Shown here one piece after another: positions 18,107 through 26,458 of a stretch of 64,000 nt of DNA; positions within the stretch are counted from its first letter, which is position 1, and each line of letters starts with the position of its first letter. The notes under the pieces were generated by a model. That model saw nothing but the letters and a program-made list of their open reading frames with translations, was not told where the DNA came from and made no database searches. This DNA is from Cacconaster sp045599325 (GTDB taxonomy: Bacteria; Bacteroidota; Bacteroidia; Bacteroidales; UBA932): NCBI GenBank assembly GCA_045599325.1, contig JAZRVT010000016.1:10815-74814 (forward strand), written 5' to 3'. Both the position numbers and the translations under genes were made by a program.

Positions 18107-18325
18107 TCAACAAACTTTCCAGTAGCCACCCTTGTCCGGACCGATTCTGACGATAACTCCCTCTTGCTTGAGTTTTGAAAGATGTTTTTCAACTGCCTTC
18201 GGGGTTATGCCGGCAAGCTCTGCCAGACTGTTCGTTGTATGACGACCGTTTTCTTTGATTGCAGCGATAATTTTCTCCCTACTCTTCGTCTTTTTCTCCC
18301 TAATTATGCATTTCGAAAATCCCGA
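18107..18325 (-). pseudogene. Remnant of a winged-helix C-terminal domain
   Basis: The minus strand is open for about 72 codons and encodes a typical winged helix: REKIIAAIKENGRH, LAELAGITPKAVEKHL, then EGVIVRIGPDKGGYW. This resembles the last domain of AlbA/AAA-4-type ATP-binding DNA proteins, which end with such a helix-turn-helix. An in-frame stop closes it upstream (18326-18328) and there is no ATG or GTG before the fold, so it is probably the stump of a deleted gene. It fills most of the 254-base gap between pdxB and the next gene. Confidence 0.6.
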
Positions 18326-18332
18326 TTAGCGC

Positions 18333-19742
18333 CTATCCTTCCGGCTGCCGGTAGACTTCAATCTCGGATATGCAGAGGTCGGTGTATTTGGTGCCCTTCT
18401 CTGTCGAGAGCACCTGCAGCACGATCTTGCTGACCGCACGGCCCTCGTAGCCTCCGTACTCCTCCGGGGTGATCACAATTCCAATCGGCTCGCGGTATGC
18501 CCCGTAGTCCCATTCCTTCGCGTCGGTGTATATGCGCTGGTCGCCCGTGAGGTCGAGGTCGAGCACTTCGGGCTCGTCGCTGTCAGGACGGTAGATTGTG
18601 ACGCGGAGAGTCTTGATGCGGCTGTTGGCCTTGAGCAGGGTCGGGGACTTGTGATAGCCGTTGTAGAGACGTATGTCGGAGACCTTCTGGGGGGTCTTGA
18701 AATCGATCGTGATCTTTGCTCCGCCGTCGTTGCCTGCAGCGACCCAGGCTGTCTCCAGCAGCCCGTCCTGGAGGTTCGCGGCAGGATAGTTCTGCTGAGA
18801 GGCGGAGGTAGTGACGGTGTAGAGGCCCTTGTTCATCTTCAACCAGTCGATTCCCCACCACGGCTTGCGGTTCACGCTTTCGTCGCACCAGGAAGTGATA
18901 TCCACCGGTTCTGCGGAGGCATAGTCAAAACTGTCGCTGTGGTATGTCCATACATTCCCGTTGCGCTGGAAGTCAAGCCCTTCGAGGCGCGGCCAGTCCC
19001 ACTGGTCATCCACGAATGCCGGCAGCCCGGAGAAATCCACTGTGACGTCCAGACTGCCCGCCTTGCCGTCGCCCCAGTGCCTGGCGGGCTTCAGGTCATA
19101 ATGGATGTCCAGCTCCTTGGCGCAGTAGCGTCCAAGCTGTGACCGCTGCTTGTCATAGACGCCCGTCAACTGATGGCTGCGGATAGAGTAGGCGACCCTG
19201 AGTGTTGCCTTGGCGCGCGGGTTCATCGAGATGGCCGTGTAGGTCCAGAGCCTGGTCAGGCCCGGATCGTAGTATGGCATCTCGATGTCCGGGTCGTCCT
19301 CAGGTGTGACATCCTTCGCTATCCTGACTGTCTCGTCGGCGGAGAACCATTCGAGTTCCCTGCCGTTGAGGGAGAATGACAGGTCCTTGAGGTTGCTTTC
19401 GCTCCAACCGGCTTCGGTCATAGTCTCTGTTATTCCGTCATCATTGAAGAAATGACGCTTCGAGTCACCGATGTAGTCAATCGGGAACCCGTAGTTTATC
19501 TTTTCGAAGTATCTGTCGGATTCATTCACCAGGTCATATTCGACAATAATCCTTGACCAGGGAAGGCCCGGGATTATCCTGAGCCTTTCGGCTGCCACGC
19601 GGATCTCAGTGATTGTCATAGGGACAGGGTTGGCGGAACGTCTCACGGCCGAATACTCGATGACCGGGTCTCCGTTGCCCCAGGCTGCAGTGGAAATGAA
19701 AACTGCGGCAATAACTGCCAGAATGTGGAATCTATGGTTCAT
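18333..19742 (-). CDS. Secreted protein with discoidin-like C-terminal domain
   Basis: The likely start is the ATG at 19742, giving about 469 residues with a clear signal peptide (HILAVIAAVFISTAAWG). The longer frame adds 35 residues that lack a signal. The N-terminal half is beta-rich and of unknown function, resembling secreted DUF4424-like domains. The C-terminal part (about residue 305 on: QNYPAANLQDGLLETAWVA, then ISEIEVYRQ) looks like an F5/8 type C or NADase-type glycan-binding sandwich. I do not recognise a catalytic site. The stop is eight bases from the winged-helix remnant. A minus-strand TATATTTG lies at 19761-19768. Confidence 0.65.
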   Translation of the reverse strand: MNHRFHILAVIAAVFISTAAWGNGDPVIEYSAVRRSANPVPMTITEIRVAAERLRIIPGLPWSRIIVEYDLVNESDRYFEKINYGFPIDYIGDSKRHFFNDDGITETMTEAGWSESNLKDLSFSLNGRELEWFSADETVRIAKDVTPEDDPDIEMPYYDPGLTRLWTYTAISMNPRAKATLRVAYSIRSHQLTGVYDKQRSQLGRYCAKELDIHYDLKPARHWGDGKAGSLDVTVDFSGLPAFVDDQWDWPRLEGLDFQRNGNVWTYHSDSFDYASAEPVDITSWCDESVNRKPWWGIDWLKMNKGLYTVTTSASQQNYPAANLQDGLLETAWVAAGNDGGAKITIDFKTPQKVSDIRLYNGYHKSPTLLKANSRIKTLRVTIYRPDSDEPEVLDLDLTGDQRIYTDAKEWDYGAYREPIGIVITPEEYGGYEGRAVSKIVLQVLSTEKGTKYTDLCISEIEVYRQPEG

Positions 19743-19760
19743 TGCGGGTGATTTATCGTA

Positions 19761-19768
19761 CAAATATA
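19761..19768 (-). promoter_or_regulatory. Candidate -7 box for the discoidin-domain gene
   Basis: Minus strand reads TATATTTG, 18 bases before the preferred start at 19742. Its presence after the longer ORF's start supports the shorter gene model. Confidence 0.5.
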
Positions 19769-19792
19769 AACAATCTTTTGATGCAATTTTGC

Positions 19793-19800
19793 TACTTTTG
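19793..19800 (+). promoter_or_regulatory. Candidate -7 box for the SGNH esterase gene
   Basis: TACTTTTG matches TAnnTTTG, 18 bases before the ATG at 19819. It faces away from the opposite-strand box at 19761-19768. Confidence 0.5.
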
Positions 19801-19818
19801 CCATTACAAATCAACGCT

Positions 19819-20910
19819 ATGAAACGTATAGTTCTTTCCCTCATCATTCTTGCGGCGGCCTTCGGAACCGCTGCGGCGCAGAACGTGATTCCTGCCTCAG
19901 ACCCTTCAGTAACTTATATCGGCCGCACACTTGTCTCTGATGACGGCAGCGTCAGCTATGACTGGAGCGGCGTGACTGCCATCGTAAGTTTCACAGGAAC
20001 TGAACTCTGGATGGAGTGCAGCGACACAAAGGGCGACTGGTTCAATGTCTGGGTGGACAGGGAGCAGAGTGCAAAAGAGGATTTCACCGTCAAGGTGGGG
20101 AAGGATGAAGGAGGCAGGGTCCTTCTTGCTTCCAAACTCAGCAGAAAGGGCGTCCACAATGTGATCCTGCAGAAACGCACTGAAGGCGAGCAGGGCACTT
20201 TCACAGTCTCCTCATTCGGGACAGACGGTGCTTTCCGCCAGGCCCGTCCCGCAAAGCAGCGTCGCATCGAGATAGTGGGTGATTCCTACACCTGCGGCTA
20301 CGGCACTGAGAGCGGCAGCCGCAACGACCCGTTCAAGGCTGAGACAGAGAACTGCAACCTCGCGTACGGCTTCATCATCGGCCGCTATTTCGATGCGGAC
20401 GTGCAGCTGGTAAGCCATTCCGGCCTCGGCATCGCACGCAACTACAACGGGGCGAAACTGCCTCTTATGCCTGAACGTTATCTCCAAACCTTCGACGAGA
20501 ACCCGGAGGTCAGGTGGACTCCCGGGGAATACCGCCCGGACATTGTCATAATATATCTGGGAACCAATGACTTCAGCACAGGGAACCAGCCTACGCTCGC
20601 CAAGTGGACTGCAGAATATGAGAAGCTCCTGAAGGAGATTCGCGACAACTACGGCGACGAAGTGCCGATCCTCTGCGTGGCCTCCAACGCCAACGACGTG
20701 CTGGGCGAGTTCGTCCGCGAAGTGGCTGTCCATACCGCCATTCCGAATGTCCGCTGGACCTCCATCCAGAGCGGTGCCCACAACCTCGAGAGCGACCTCG
20801 GCGCATCCTGGCATCCGAACTATTCCGGCCAGCGCAAGGTCGCAGGCTGCATGATTCCATATGTATCGACCCTCACCGGCTGGGAGATGCCTTTCAAGGC
20901 GGTCGAGTAG
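19819..20910 (+). CDS. Secreted SGNH/CE2-type carbohydrate esterase
   Basis: A 363-residue esterase. The ATG at 19819 is chosen because it opens a signal peptide (residues 1-21, cut after TAAAQ) and follows a promoter box; the longer frame reads back through the divergent gene. Residues 25-140 form an N-terminal beta-sandwich and 148-363 an SGNH hydrolase domain with nucleophile Ser156 (VGDSYTCGYG), oxyanion Asn in YLGTNDF, and His about residue 332 in WHPNYSGQ. This two-domain order matches carbohydrate esterase family 2, which removes acetyl groups from plant polysaccharides. The exact substrate is inferred. Confidence 0.8.
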   Translation: MKRIVLSLIILAAAFGTAAAQNVIPASDPSVTYIGRTLVSDDGSVSYDWSGVTAIVSFTGTELWMECSDTKGDWFNVWVDREQSAKEDFTVKVGKDEGGRVLLASKLSRKGVHNVILQKRTEGEQGTFTVSSFGTDGAFRQARPAKQRRIEIVGDSYTCGYGTESGSRNDPFKAETENCNLAYGFIIGRYFDADVQLVSHSGLGIARNYNGAKLPLMPERYLQTFDENPEVRWTPGEYRPDIVIIYLGTNDFSTGNQPTLAKWTAEYEKLLKEIRDNYGDEVPILCVASNANDVLGEFVREVAVHTAIPNVRWTSIQSGAHNLESDLGASWHPNYSGQRKVAGCMIPYVSTLTGWEMPFKAVE

Positions 20911-20944
20911 CGAAAGAAAATGTAGGGAAATCGCTCCTTTTTCG

Positions 20945-20952
20945 TATTTTTG
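20945..20952 (+). promoter_or_regulatory. Candidate -7 box of lysA
   Basis: TATTTTTG, 29 bases before the lysA ATG, fits TAnnTTTG. Confidence 0.5.
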
Positions 20953-20981
20953 CAGATTGCAGAAAATAAACAGCACAAGAT

Positions 20982-22136
20982 ATGATCACCAAACAGCAAA
21001 TTGAAATCTTCAAGACCATTGAGACACCGTTCTATTTCTATGATATGGAACTTCTCAAGAAAACTCTTGACATCTACAAGTCTCAGATTGACAAGTACGG
21101 CTACAACGCACACTATGCAATGAAGGCCAATGCCAACGACCGCATTCTCGAGACCATCAAAAGCTACGGCCTCGGAGCAGACTGCGTCAGCGGCAACGAA
21201 GTGAAGCTCGCAGTCAAGTCCGGCTTCGACCCTCAGAAGATAGTCTATGCGGGCGTGGGCAAGAGCGACAAGGAGATCAAGGCAGCCCTCAAGGCAGGCA
21301 TCTTCAGCTTCAACTGCGAGAGCGTCCCTGAGATCAGGATCATCAACGACCTCGCTGCCGGAATGGGCAGGAAGGCGAAGATTTCAATCCGCGTGAACCC
21401 GGATATCGACGCACACACCCACAAGTACATCAGCACCGGCCTGAAGGAGAACAAGTTCGGCATCAGCCCGTGGGCTTTCCAGGATGTCATTGACACTATC
21501 AACCAGTGCAGCAATGTGGAACTCATCGGCCTCCACTTCCACGTAGGCAGCCAGATCACTGAAATGCCGGTCTTCGAGCTCACCTGCAGGCGTGTCGAGG
21601 AACTTCAGAAGTGGTTCATCGAGCACAATGTGCCAATCGCCAACATCAACCTCGGCGGCGGCCTCGGAGTCAACTATCAGGACCCTTGCGGTGACCCTGT
21701 CGCACATTTCGAAGAATACTTCAGCGTCATAAACAGGAACCTCATTGTCCGCCCGGGTCAGAAGGTGCATTTCGAGCCGGGCCGTGCGATTGTCGCACAG
21801 TGCGGCCACGTCATCAGCCGTGTCCTCTATGTCAAGGTCGGCAAGGAGAAGAAGTTCGCCATCCTCGACGCAGGTATGAACGACCTTATCCGTCCGGCTC
21901 TCTATCAGGCATACCACGACATCGAGAACCTCACCTCCGAAAAGCGCAGGATGCGCTATGACATTGTGGGCCCTGTCTGCGAGTCGAGCGACTGCTGGGG
22001 ACAGAGGCGTATGGTCAACCAGTGCCAGCGCGGCGATATTTTCGCTATCCACACTGCCGGTGCGTACGGGCAGGTAATGGCTATGAAGTATAATCAGAGA
22101 GACCTGGCGAAGGCCGTCTACTCAGACCAGATCTGA
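20982..22136 (+). CDS. lysA: Diaminopimelate decarboxylase
   Basis: A 384-residue PLP enzyme of the alanine-racemase fold that makes lysine from meso-diaminopimelate, the last step of the pathway. The PLP lysine is Lys48 (HYAMKANAN). GLHFHVGSQ and NLGGGLGVNY bind the phosphate side, and the C-terminal GPVCESSD supplies the active-site Cys across the dimer. The sequence keeps every family motif. ffh starts five bases downstream. Confidence 0.96.
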   Translation: MITKQQIEIFKTIETPFYFYDMELLKKTLDIYKSQIDKYGYNAHYAMKANANDRILETIKSYGLGADCVSGNEVKLAVKSGFDPQKIVYAGVGKSDKEIKAALKAGIFSFNCESVPEIRIINDLAAGMGRKAKISIRVNPDIDAHTHKYISTGLKENKFGISPWAFQDVIDTINQCSNVELIGLHFHVGSQITEMPVFELTCRRVEELQKWFIEHNVPIANINLGGGLGVNYQDPCGDPVAHFEEYFSVINRNLIVRPGQKVHFEPGRAIVAQCGHVISRVLYVKVGKEKKFAILDAGMNDLIRPALYQAYHDIENLTSEKRRMRYDIVGPVCESSDCWGQRRMVNQCQRGDIFAIHTAGAYGQVMAMKYNQRDLAKAVYSDQI

Positions 22137-22141
22137 ACAGT

Positions 22142-23470
22142 ATGTTTGAAAATTTGACCGACCGTCTCGAACGGTCATTCAAGCTGATAAAGGGGCAGGG
22201 AAGGATCACGGAGGTGAATATCTCCGAGACTATGAAGGATGTGCGCAAGGCGCTCCTCGAGGCCGACGTCAGCTATAAGCTCGCAAAGAGTTTCTGTGAC
22301 GAAGTGAAACAGAAGGCCCTGGGCCAGGATGTCCTGAAGGCTGTCCGCCCGGACCAGATGATGATCAAGATTGTCCACGACTCTCTTGCCGAACTTATGG
22401 GAAGCGAGCATTCCGAACTCAACGTGAAGGGCAGTCCGGGCATCGTGCTGGTGGCCGGTCTGAACGGTTCCGGTAAGACTACTTTCTGCGGCAAGCTGGC
22501 GCTGAATCTCAAGAGCAAGAAGGGGATGAAGGTGCTGGTGGCTGCCTGCGACACGTTCCGTCCTGCAGCTATCGAGCAGTTGAAGACTCTCTGCGGCCAG
22601 GTGGCTGTGGATTGCTACAGCGAGGACGGTGTGAAGGACCCTATCGCTATCGCCCAGAACGCTATCAGGAAGGCGAAGAATGAAAGTTACTCTGTTGTCA
22701 TCATAGATACAGCGGGCCGTCTTGCTGTCGATGAGGAGCTGATGGATGAGATTTCTGCTCTCCACAAGGCTGTCAAGCCGACTGAGACTCTCTTCGTGGT
22801 CGATGCGATGACCGGCCAGGATGCTGTCGATACCGCCAAGGCTTTCAATGACCGCCTCGACTTCGATGGTGTCGTCCTCACCAAGATGGACGGTGACACC
22901 CGTGGCGGTGCGGCTCTCTCCATCAAGGCTGTGGTCGGCAAGCCGATCAAGCTCGTCAGCTCCGGCGAGAAGATGGAGGCTCTCGACATCTTCTACCCTA
23001 AGCGTATCGCTGACCGTATCCTCGGTATGGGTGACGTGGTCTCTTTCGTTGAGAAGGCTCAGGAGCAGTTCGACGAGGAGGAGGCCAGGAAGCTCCATAA
23101 GAAACTGGCCAAGGACCAGTTCACTCTGGAGGACTTCTACGCTCAGATCCAGCAGATCAAGAAGATGGGCAACATCAAGGATCTTGCTTCTATGATTCCT
23201 GGTGTGGGACGTGCGCTGAAGGATGTGGACATCGACAACGACTCTTTCAAGGGTGTCGAGGCCATCATCCAGTCGATGACTCCTTTCGAGCGCCAGAATC
23301 CGGCGCTGATCAACGGCAGCCGCCGCAAGCGTATCGCTGACGGCAGCGGCACTTCTATCGCTGAGGTCAACCGCCTGCTCAAGCAGTTCGAAGGGACGAA
23401 GAAGGCGATGAAGACGATAGCCGCTGCTCCGATGCAGAAGGCGATGGCAAAAAAGAAAAAGAAGCGCTAG
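22142..23470 (+). CDS. ffh: Signal recognition particle GTPase Ffh
   Basis: A 442-residue SRP54 protein that binds signal peptides with the 4.5S RNA and delivers ribosomes to FtsY. The N domain is followed by the G domain with P-loop AGLNGSGKTT (residues 105-114), DTAGR, and TKMDGDTRGG. The M domain (about 320-430) contains the RNA-binding motif (NGSRRKRIADGSGTSIAEVN). The C-terminus is Lys-rich. It ends ten bases before the convergent radical SAM gene. Confidence 0.97.
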   Translation: MFENLTDRLERSFKLIKGQGRITEVNISETMKDVRKALLEADVSYKLAKSFCDEVKQKALGQDVLKAVRPDQMMIKIVHDSLAELMGSEHSELNVKGSPGIVLVAGLNGSGKTTFCGKLALNLKSKKGMKVLVAACDTFRPAAIEQLKTLCGQVAVDCYSEDGVKDPIAIAQNAIRKAKNESYSVVIIDTAGRLAVDEELMDEISALHKAVKPTETLFVVDAMTGQDAVDTAKAFNDRLDFDGVVLTKMDGDTRGGAALSIKAVVGKPIKLVSSGEKMEALDIFYPKRIADRILGMGDVVSFVEKAQEQFDEEEARKLHKKLAKDQFTLEDFYAQIQQIKKMGNIKDLASMIPGVGRALKDVDIDNDSFKGVEAIIQSMTPFERQNPALINGSRRKRIADGSGTSIAEVNRLLKQFEGTKKAMKTIAAAPMQKAMAKKKKKR

Positions 23471-23480
23471 CCGCGTGAAT

Positions 23481-24551
23481 TTATTTTATCCGGTTGTAGT
23501 GGCAGACGAGGAGCTTGCCGGTCTCGTCGTGGAGATGCATTCCGTTGCCCTTGCAGTACTTGAACATCTTGCAGTCCGCACAGATGCCCTGCTTCGCCCA
23601 GGAGCGGTCGCGGTACATCTCGAACCGTTCGTTCCATACCGTCCAGAAATCATCGCTGTAGATATTCCCCTGATAGAACTTCGACCGGATGCTCGGGCAG
23701 GCGGAAATCGAACCGTCTGAAAGGACCGAAGCCACGGTGACGCCAGCGTGGCAGTTGTAGAAAGAGTCGCGTACCTCACCCTCATATTTGCCGAGGAAAC
23801 CCTCGCAGGCGAAATTGAGGCTTATGCGTCCTTCCTCTCGCGTGCGCTTGATGAACTCCATCAGCTCCGTGAACTGCGCGTTGGTGATCTGCAGTTCAGG
23901 AGTCTGCTTTGCCCGTCCGACAGGGAATATGGTGAAGATTCTCCAGGCCTTCACGCCAAGAGAGATGAGATACTCCTTGAACTGCTCCAGATACGGGAAG
24001 TTGCGCTGGTTCACGCAGGTCACGACATCGAAAATGAAACCTTTCTCCTCCACCATCATCTTGACGGCACGCTCAGCGCAGTCGAATGCCAGATGGTTGC
24101 CGCGCATCCAGATGTGCTCGTCCCGGAAGCCGTCGAGGCTTACGGTGGCAGTGTGGATACCGCTTCTGAGAAGCGAGTCGAAGCGCCTGCGGTCCAGCAG
24201 GATGCCGTTGGTCACGATACCCCACGGGAATTCGCGGCGGTAGAGCTCAAGCCCCGCCTTCTCGAGGTCTTTCCTCATCAGAGGCTCGCCGCCTGTGAAT
24301 ATTATGAATGTCTTGTGGGTGTCAACGTGAGGGGTGATGGAGTCGATGGCCTTCATAAAGTCGGCGACAGGCATATCCTTCATCTCCGGGCTGACCTTGC
24401 AGTCGCTCCCGCAATGGAGGCAGGCTGCGTTGCAGCGCAGCGTGCACTCCCAGAAGATAGTCCTGAGAGGATGCTCTTCAACAAGCCTGTCGTGTATCTT
24501 GTCAAAAAGGTCAAGCTTGATGCGCTTGCCCAGACCCGGCTCGCGCGACAT
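23481..24551 (-). CDS. Radical SAM/SPASM enzyme of the rSAM/lipoprotein system
   Basis: A 356-residue radical SAM enzyme. The 4Fe-4S cluster motif CX3CX2C is C40-C44-C47 (RCNAACLHC). The barrel includes TGGEPLMRKDL. The C-terminus has SPASM-type cysteines for extra clusters: NCHAGV, SACPSI, CADCKMFKYC and a final VCH. SPASM enzymes commonly modify peptides. The ATG overlaps the stop of the upstream lipoprotein gene by one base, and the pair matches the family described as the radical SAM/lipoprotein system (TIGR04133 with TIGR04134), from memory. The reaction is not known to me. Confidence 0.85.
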   Translation of the reverse strand: MSREPGLGKRIKLDLFDKIHDRLVEEHPLRTIFWECTLRCNAACLHCGSDCKVSPEMKDMPVADFMKAIDSITPHVDTHKTFIIFTGGEPLMRKDLEKAGLELYRREFPWGIVTNGILLDRRRFDSLLRSGIHTATVSLDGFRDEHIWMRGNHLAFDCAERAVKMMVEEKGFIFDVVTCVNQRNFPYLEQFKEYLISLGVKAWRIFTIFPVGRAKQTPELQITNAQFTELMEFIKRTREEGRISLNFACEGFLGKYEGEVRDSFYNCHAGVTVASVLSDGSISACPSIRSKFYQGNIYSDDFWTVWNERFEMYRDRSWAKQGICADCKMFKYCKGNGMHLHDETGKLLVCHYNRIK

Positions 24552-25042
24552 TATTCCGATACTTTTTTGAGTTTGATGTCAGGAGCTGTCGCCTCGGCCT
24601 TGCCGGAATACCAGACGCTGCCCTTTCCGCCCTTGAACTCGACCTTCAGCGCCACACTGTCAGAAGCGAACTGTCCGCCGTGCTCCTCGCCGTCAATGTC
24701 CTCGGCCTTGATTCTCAGCTGATTGTTGGGGAAGTCATTGCCGATGTAATGGTAATTGCCCTCAGCGTCTGTTTTAAGATCGGTGAAGAAAGGAATGTAT
24801 TCGTAGTCGTAGATCACGTTCTGATTGCTTGTCTGGACGTGTCCTATTTCAATTTTTATGTTCTCTATGCCTTTGCCGTTCTCGTCTACCACTTTCCCTT
24901 TGATGTCGTAGTCAGCGTTAGGACAGCCGTACATCGCACTGCCGATAGGGATGATGTCGCAGCTTGCGACGGCTCCGACGATGCCCAGAAGCAGCGCTCC
25001 GAGGCCGGTGCGTTTCCTGTTGAGGTTCTTCTTAGATTTCAT
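24551..25042 (-). CDS. rSAM-associated putative lipoprotein
   Basis: About 163 residues when started at the ATG at 25042; the frame continues three codons upstream to a TTG. A basic N-terminus precedes a hydrophobic stretch and the lipobox AVASC (Cys28), so it should be exported and lipid-anchored. Just after the anchor is IIPIGSAMYGCPNADYDIKG, which I take to be the family signature, followed by an Ig-like carboxypeptidase-regulatory fold (VVDENGKGIENIKIEI, TDAEGNYHY). It is translationally coupled to the radical SAM gene. It may be the enzyme's substrate or partner; this is inference. Confidence 0.82.
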   Translation of the reverse strand: MKSKKNLNRKRTGLGALLLGIVGAVASCDIIPIGSAMYGCPNADYDIKGKVVDENGKGIENIKIEIGHVQTSNQNVIYDYEYIPFFTDLKTDAEGNYHYIGNDFPNNQLRIKAEDIDGEEHGGQFASDSVALKVEFKGGKGSVWYSGKAEATAPDIKLKKVSE

Positions 25043-25129
25043 ACCAGACAAAAGTTTCTTTCTAAACGCGGCTCTGCGCGTTTTGTTTCGTCAAAGATGC
25101 AAAAAATAGCAGGAATGTTGCAGAAAATA

Positions 25130-26026
25130 TCAATGAATGTCGCGATAACTGTATTTTTCAGTTATTTCGCCGTTGTTCATTATCAGTATCAGCGGCATGC
25201 TGCCGTTGGTGATGGTGAGGAAATCCTCAGGTTCGATGAAATGGACTTCGTCGGGCCGGAATCCGGTTTCATTAAGGAATTCAGTGGTGTCGGTGTCTTC
25301 GCCTCGGCCGAACAGTATGACAGTCGTCATCTCGGGCCACTCCCCGCGTGCCCGCAGAGTGGCAATCTTCTTTGCCGACATCTTGCAGAACTCACAGCGG
25401 AGGCTGTAGAAGCAGACCATTTTTTCGCCCTCTGTGACCGATGGCGGGATTATGCCGCTTTCGATACGCTCTCTCAGCGCACTCTCATTCAGCGATCCCT
25501 CGGTGTGCTCGCTGTATTTCCTGTAGTCCCAGTTGTCCGGAGGAGAGACGATGAAGACGAGCGCCAGGGAGCCTGCCGCTGCAAGCGCGCCCCAAAGCGG
25601 TTTCCATCTGATGCTGAACGGCCTGCAGCCGAAGGAAAGAAGCAGGATGGCCAGCAGCACTGCGTTCTTGACGAGCGACTGCTTCGGGTCCATCTCGACA
25701 AGGTCGCCGAAACAGTTGCAGTTTTCGCCGCTGCCCGTGGATACCAGTACGCCCAGGAAAACCGAGAAGCCTGCCAGCATCGCTGCGCTGCACCAGAATG
25801 CGGTTTCCGGCCAGAAGTTGGCCAGGAGCAGGATGCCGAGGAAATACTCCGCGGCTATGATGAGCCTTGCTGCCAGGAACGAGAAGCCCAGACTCAGGAC
25901 CTTGAAGCTGAAGATGTATATCTCGAACGCATCTATGCTGATCAGCTTGGCGGTGGCTGAAAATAAAAAAAGTATTCCGAGCAGAGCCCGGAATACATAT
26001 TTAAAGTTATGTGCGGATTTATCCAC
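25130..26026 (-). CDS. MauE/DoxX-like membrane protein with thioredoxin-like domain
   Basis: A 298-residue fusion. Residues 1-160 hold about five membrane helices and the MauE-type NCNCFG motif (C103, C105), seen in membrane partners that handle disulfides. Residues 165-298 form a thioredoxin-like domain with CEFC (C211, C214) after the strand KMVCFYSLR. The layout suggests an inner-membrane thiol-disulfide carrier acting on the periplasmic side. It lies three bases after a small Cys-rich lipoprotein gene and 87 bases before the rSAM-associated lipoprotein. Substrate assignment within this operon is inferred from position only. Confidence 0.78.
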   Translation of the reverse strand: MDKSAHNFKYVFRALLGILFLFSATAKLISIDAFEIYIFSFKVLSLGFSFLAARLIIAAEYFLGILLLANFWPETAFWCSAAMLAGFSVFLGVLVSTGSGENCNCFGDLVEMDPKQSLVKNAVLLAILLLSFGCRPFSIRWKPLWGALAAAGSLALVFIVSPPDNWDYRKYSEHTEGSLNESALRERIESGIIPPSVTEGEKMVCFYSLRCEFCKMSAKKIATLRARGEWPEMTTVILFGRGEDTDTTEFLNETGFRPDEVHFIEPEDFLTITNGSMPLILIMNNGEITEKYSYRDIH

Positions 26027-26029
26027 TTG

Positions 26030-26245
26030 CTAGAAGAGGATAGGAGTGCACTTTGACTCAGCGGTGATGCCTGCAACAGAGATTCTTCCGTTCTTGTCAG
26101 AGCATTTTTCACCGTCACCGAGTTCGACTGTTGATTCCCAGATAGTCTCACCGTTCAGTTTGGCTTTGCAGTCACATTTCTTTGAGCAGCTTGACATAGC
26201 GAAAACGCATACGAGAAGCACGAGGCCGAGGAGAACTTTTTTCAT
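26030..26245 (-). CDS. Small cysteine-rich lipoprotein
   Basis: A 71-residue lipoprotein with a strong signal (VLLGLVLLVCVFAMSSC, lipid Cys20). The mature part is only about 50 residues and has four more cysteines: C24 and C26 (KKCDCK), C48 and C66. I do not recognise a family. As first gene of the operon with a complete promoter, and followed at once by a MauE/thioredoxin protein, it is a plausible target for disulfide formation or for the radical SAM enzyme further down. It carries a Gly-Asp-Gly turn (GDGEKC) and ends PILF. Confidence 0.7.
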   Translation of the reverse strand: MKKVLLGLVLLVCVFAMSSCSKKCDCKAKLNGETIWESTVELGDGEKCSDKNGRISVAGITAESKCTPILF

Positions 26246-26287
26246 TTGATTCTATTTTTTAATGGTTTAGTCATTCCGTTAACCTTA

Positions 26288-26319
26288 CAAAGGTATCACA
26301 TTAAAAATAAAAAAACAAA
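26288..26319 (-). promoter_or_regulatory. Full Bacteroidota-type promoter for the rSAM/lipoprotein operon
   Basis: On the minus strand TTTG (26316-26319) is followed after 20 bases by TACCTTTG (26288-26295), an exact fit to TTTG-N19-21-TAnnTTTG. It lies about 42 bases before the small lipoprotein start and could drive all four genes. Confidence 0.7.
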
Positions 26320-26335
26320 TCACCTTGATATTTCA

Positions 26336-26343
26336 TATCTTTG
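26336..26343 (+). promoter_or_regulatory. Candidate -7 box of tRNA-Ser(CGA)
   Basis: TATCTTTG, 19 bases before the tRNA. No TTTG at the -33 position was found. Confidence 0.55.
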
Positions 26344-26362
26344 CAGAACTGTTGGATAGTGG

Positions 26363-26451
26363 GGAAGGATGGGCGAGTGGTCTAAACCGGCGGTCTCGAA
26401 AACCGTTGTACGGTTCACTCCGTACCGGGGGTTCGAATCCCCCTCCTTCCG
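26363..26451 (+). tRNA. tRNA-Ser (anticodon CGA)
   Basis: The acceptor stem GGAAGGA pairs with TCCTTCC, and the T-arm is GGGGGTTCGAATCCCCC. The anticodon loop CTCGAAA gives anticodon CGA (reads UCG). A long variable arm marks it as a class II serine tRNA. CCA is not fully encoded: GCC is followed by G. It is transcribed against the flanking genes. Confidence 0.93.
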
Positions 26452-26458
26452 CCGACAA

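Noticed and set aside
19609..19818. Longer N-terminus for the SGNH esterase
   Set aside because: It reads through the divergent gene and hides the signal peptide that begins at 19819.
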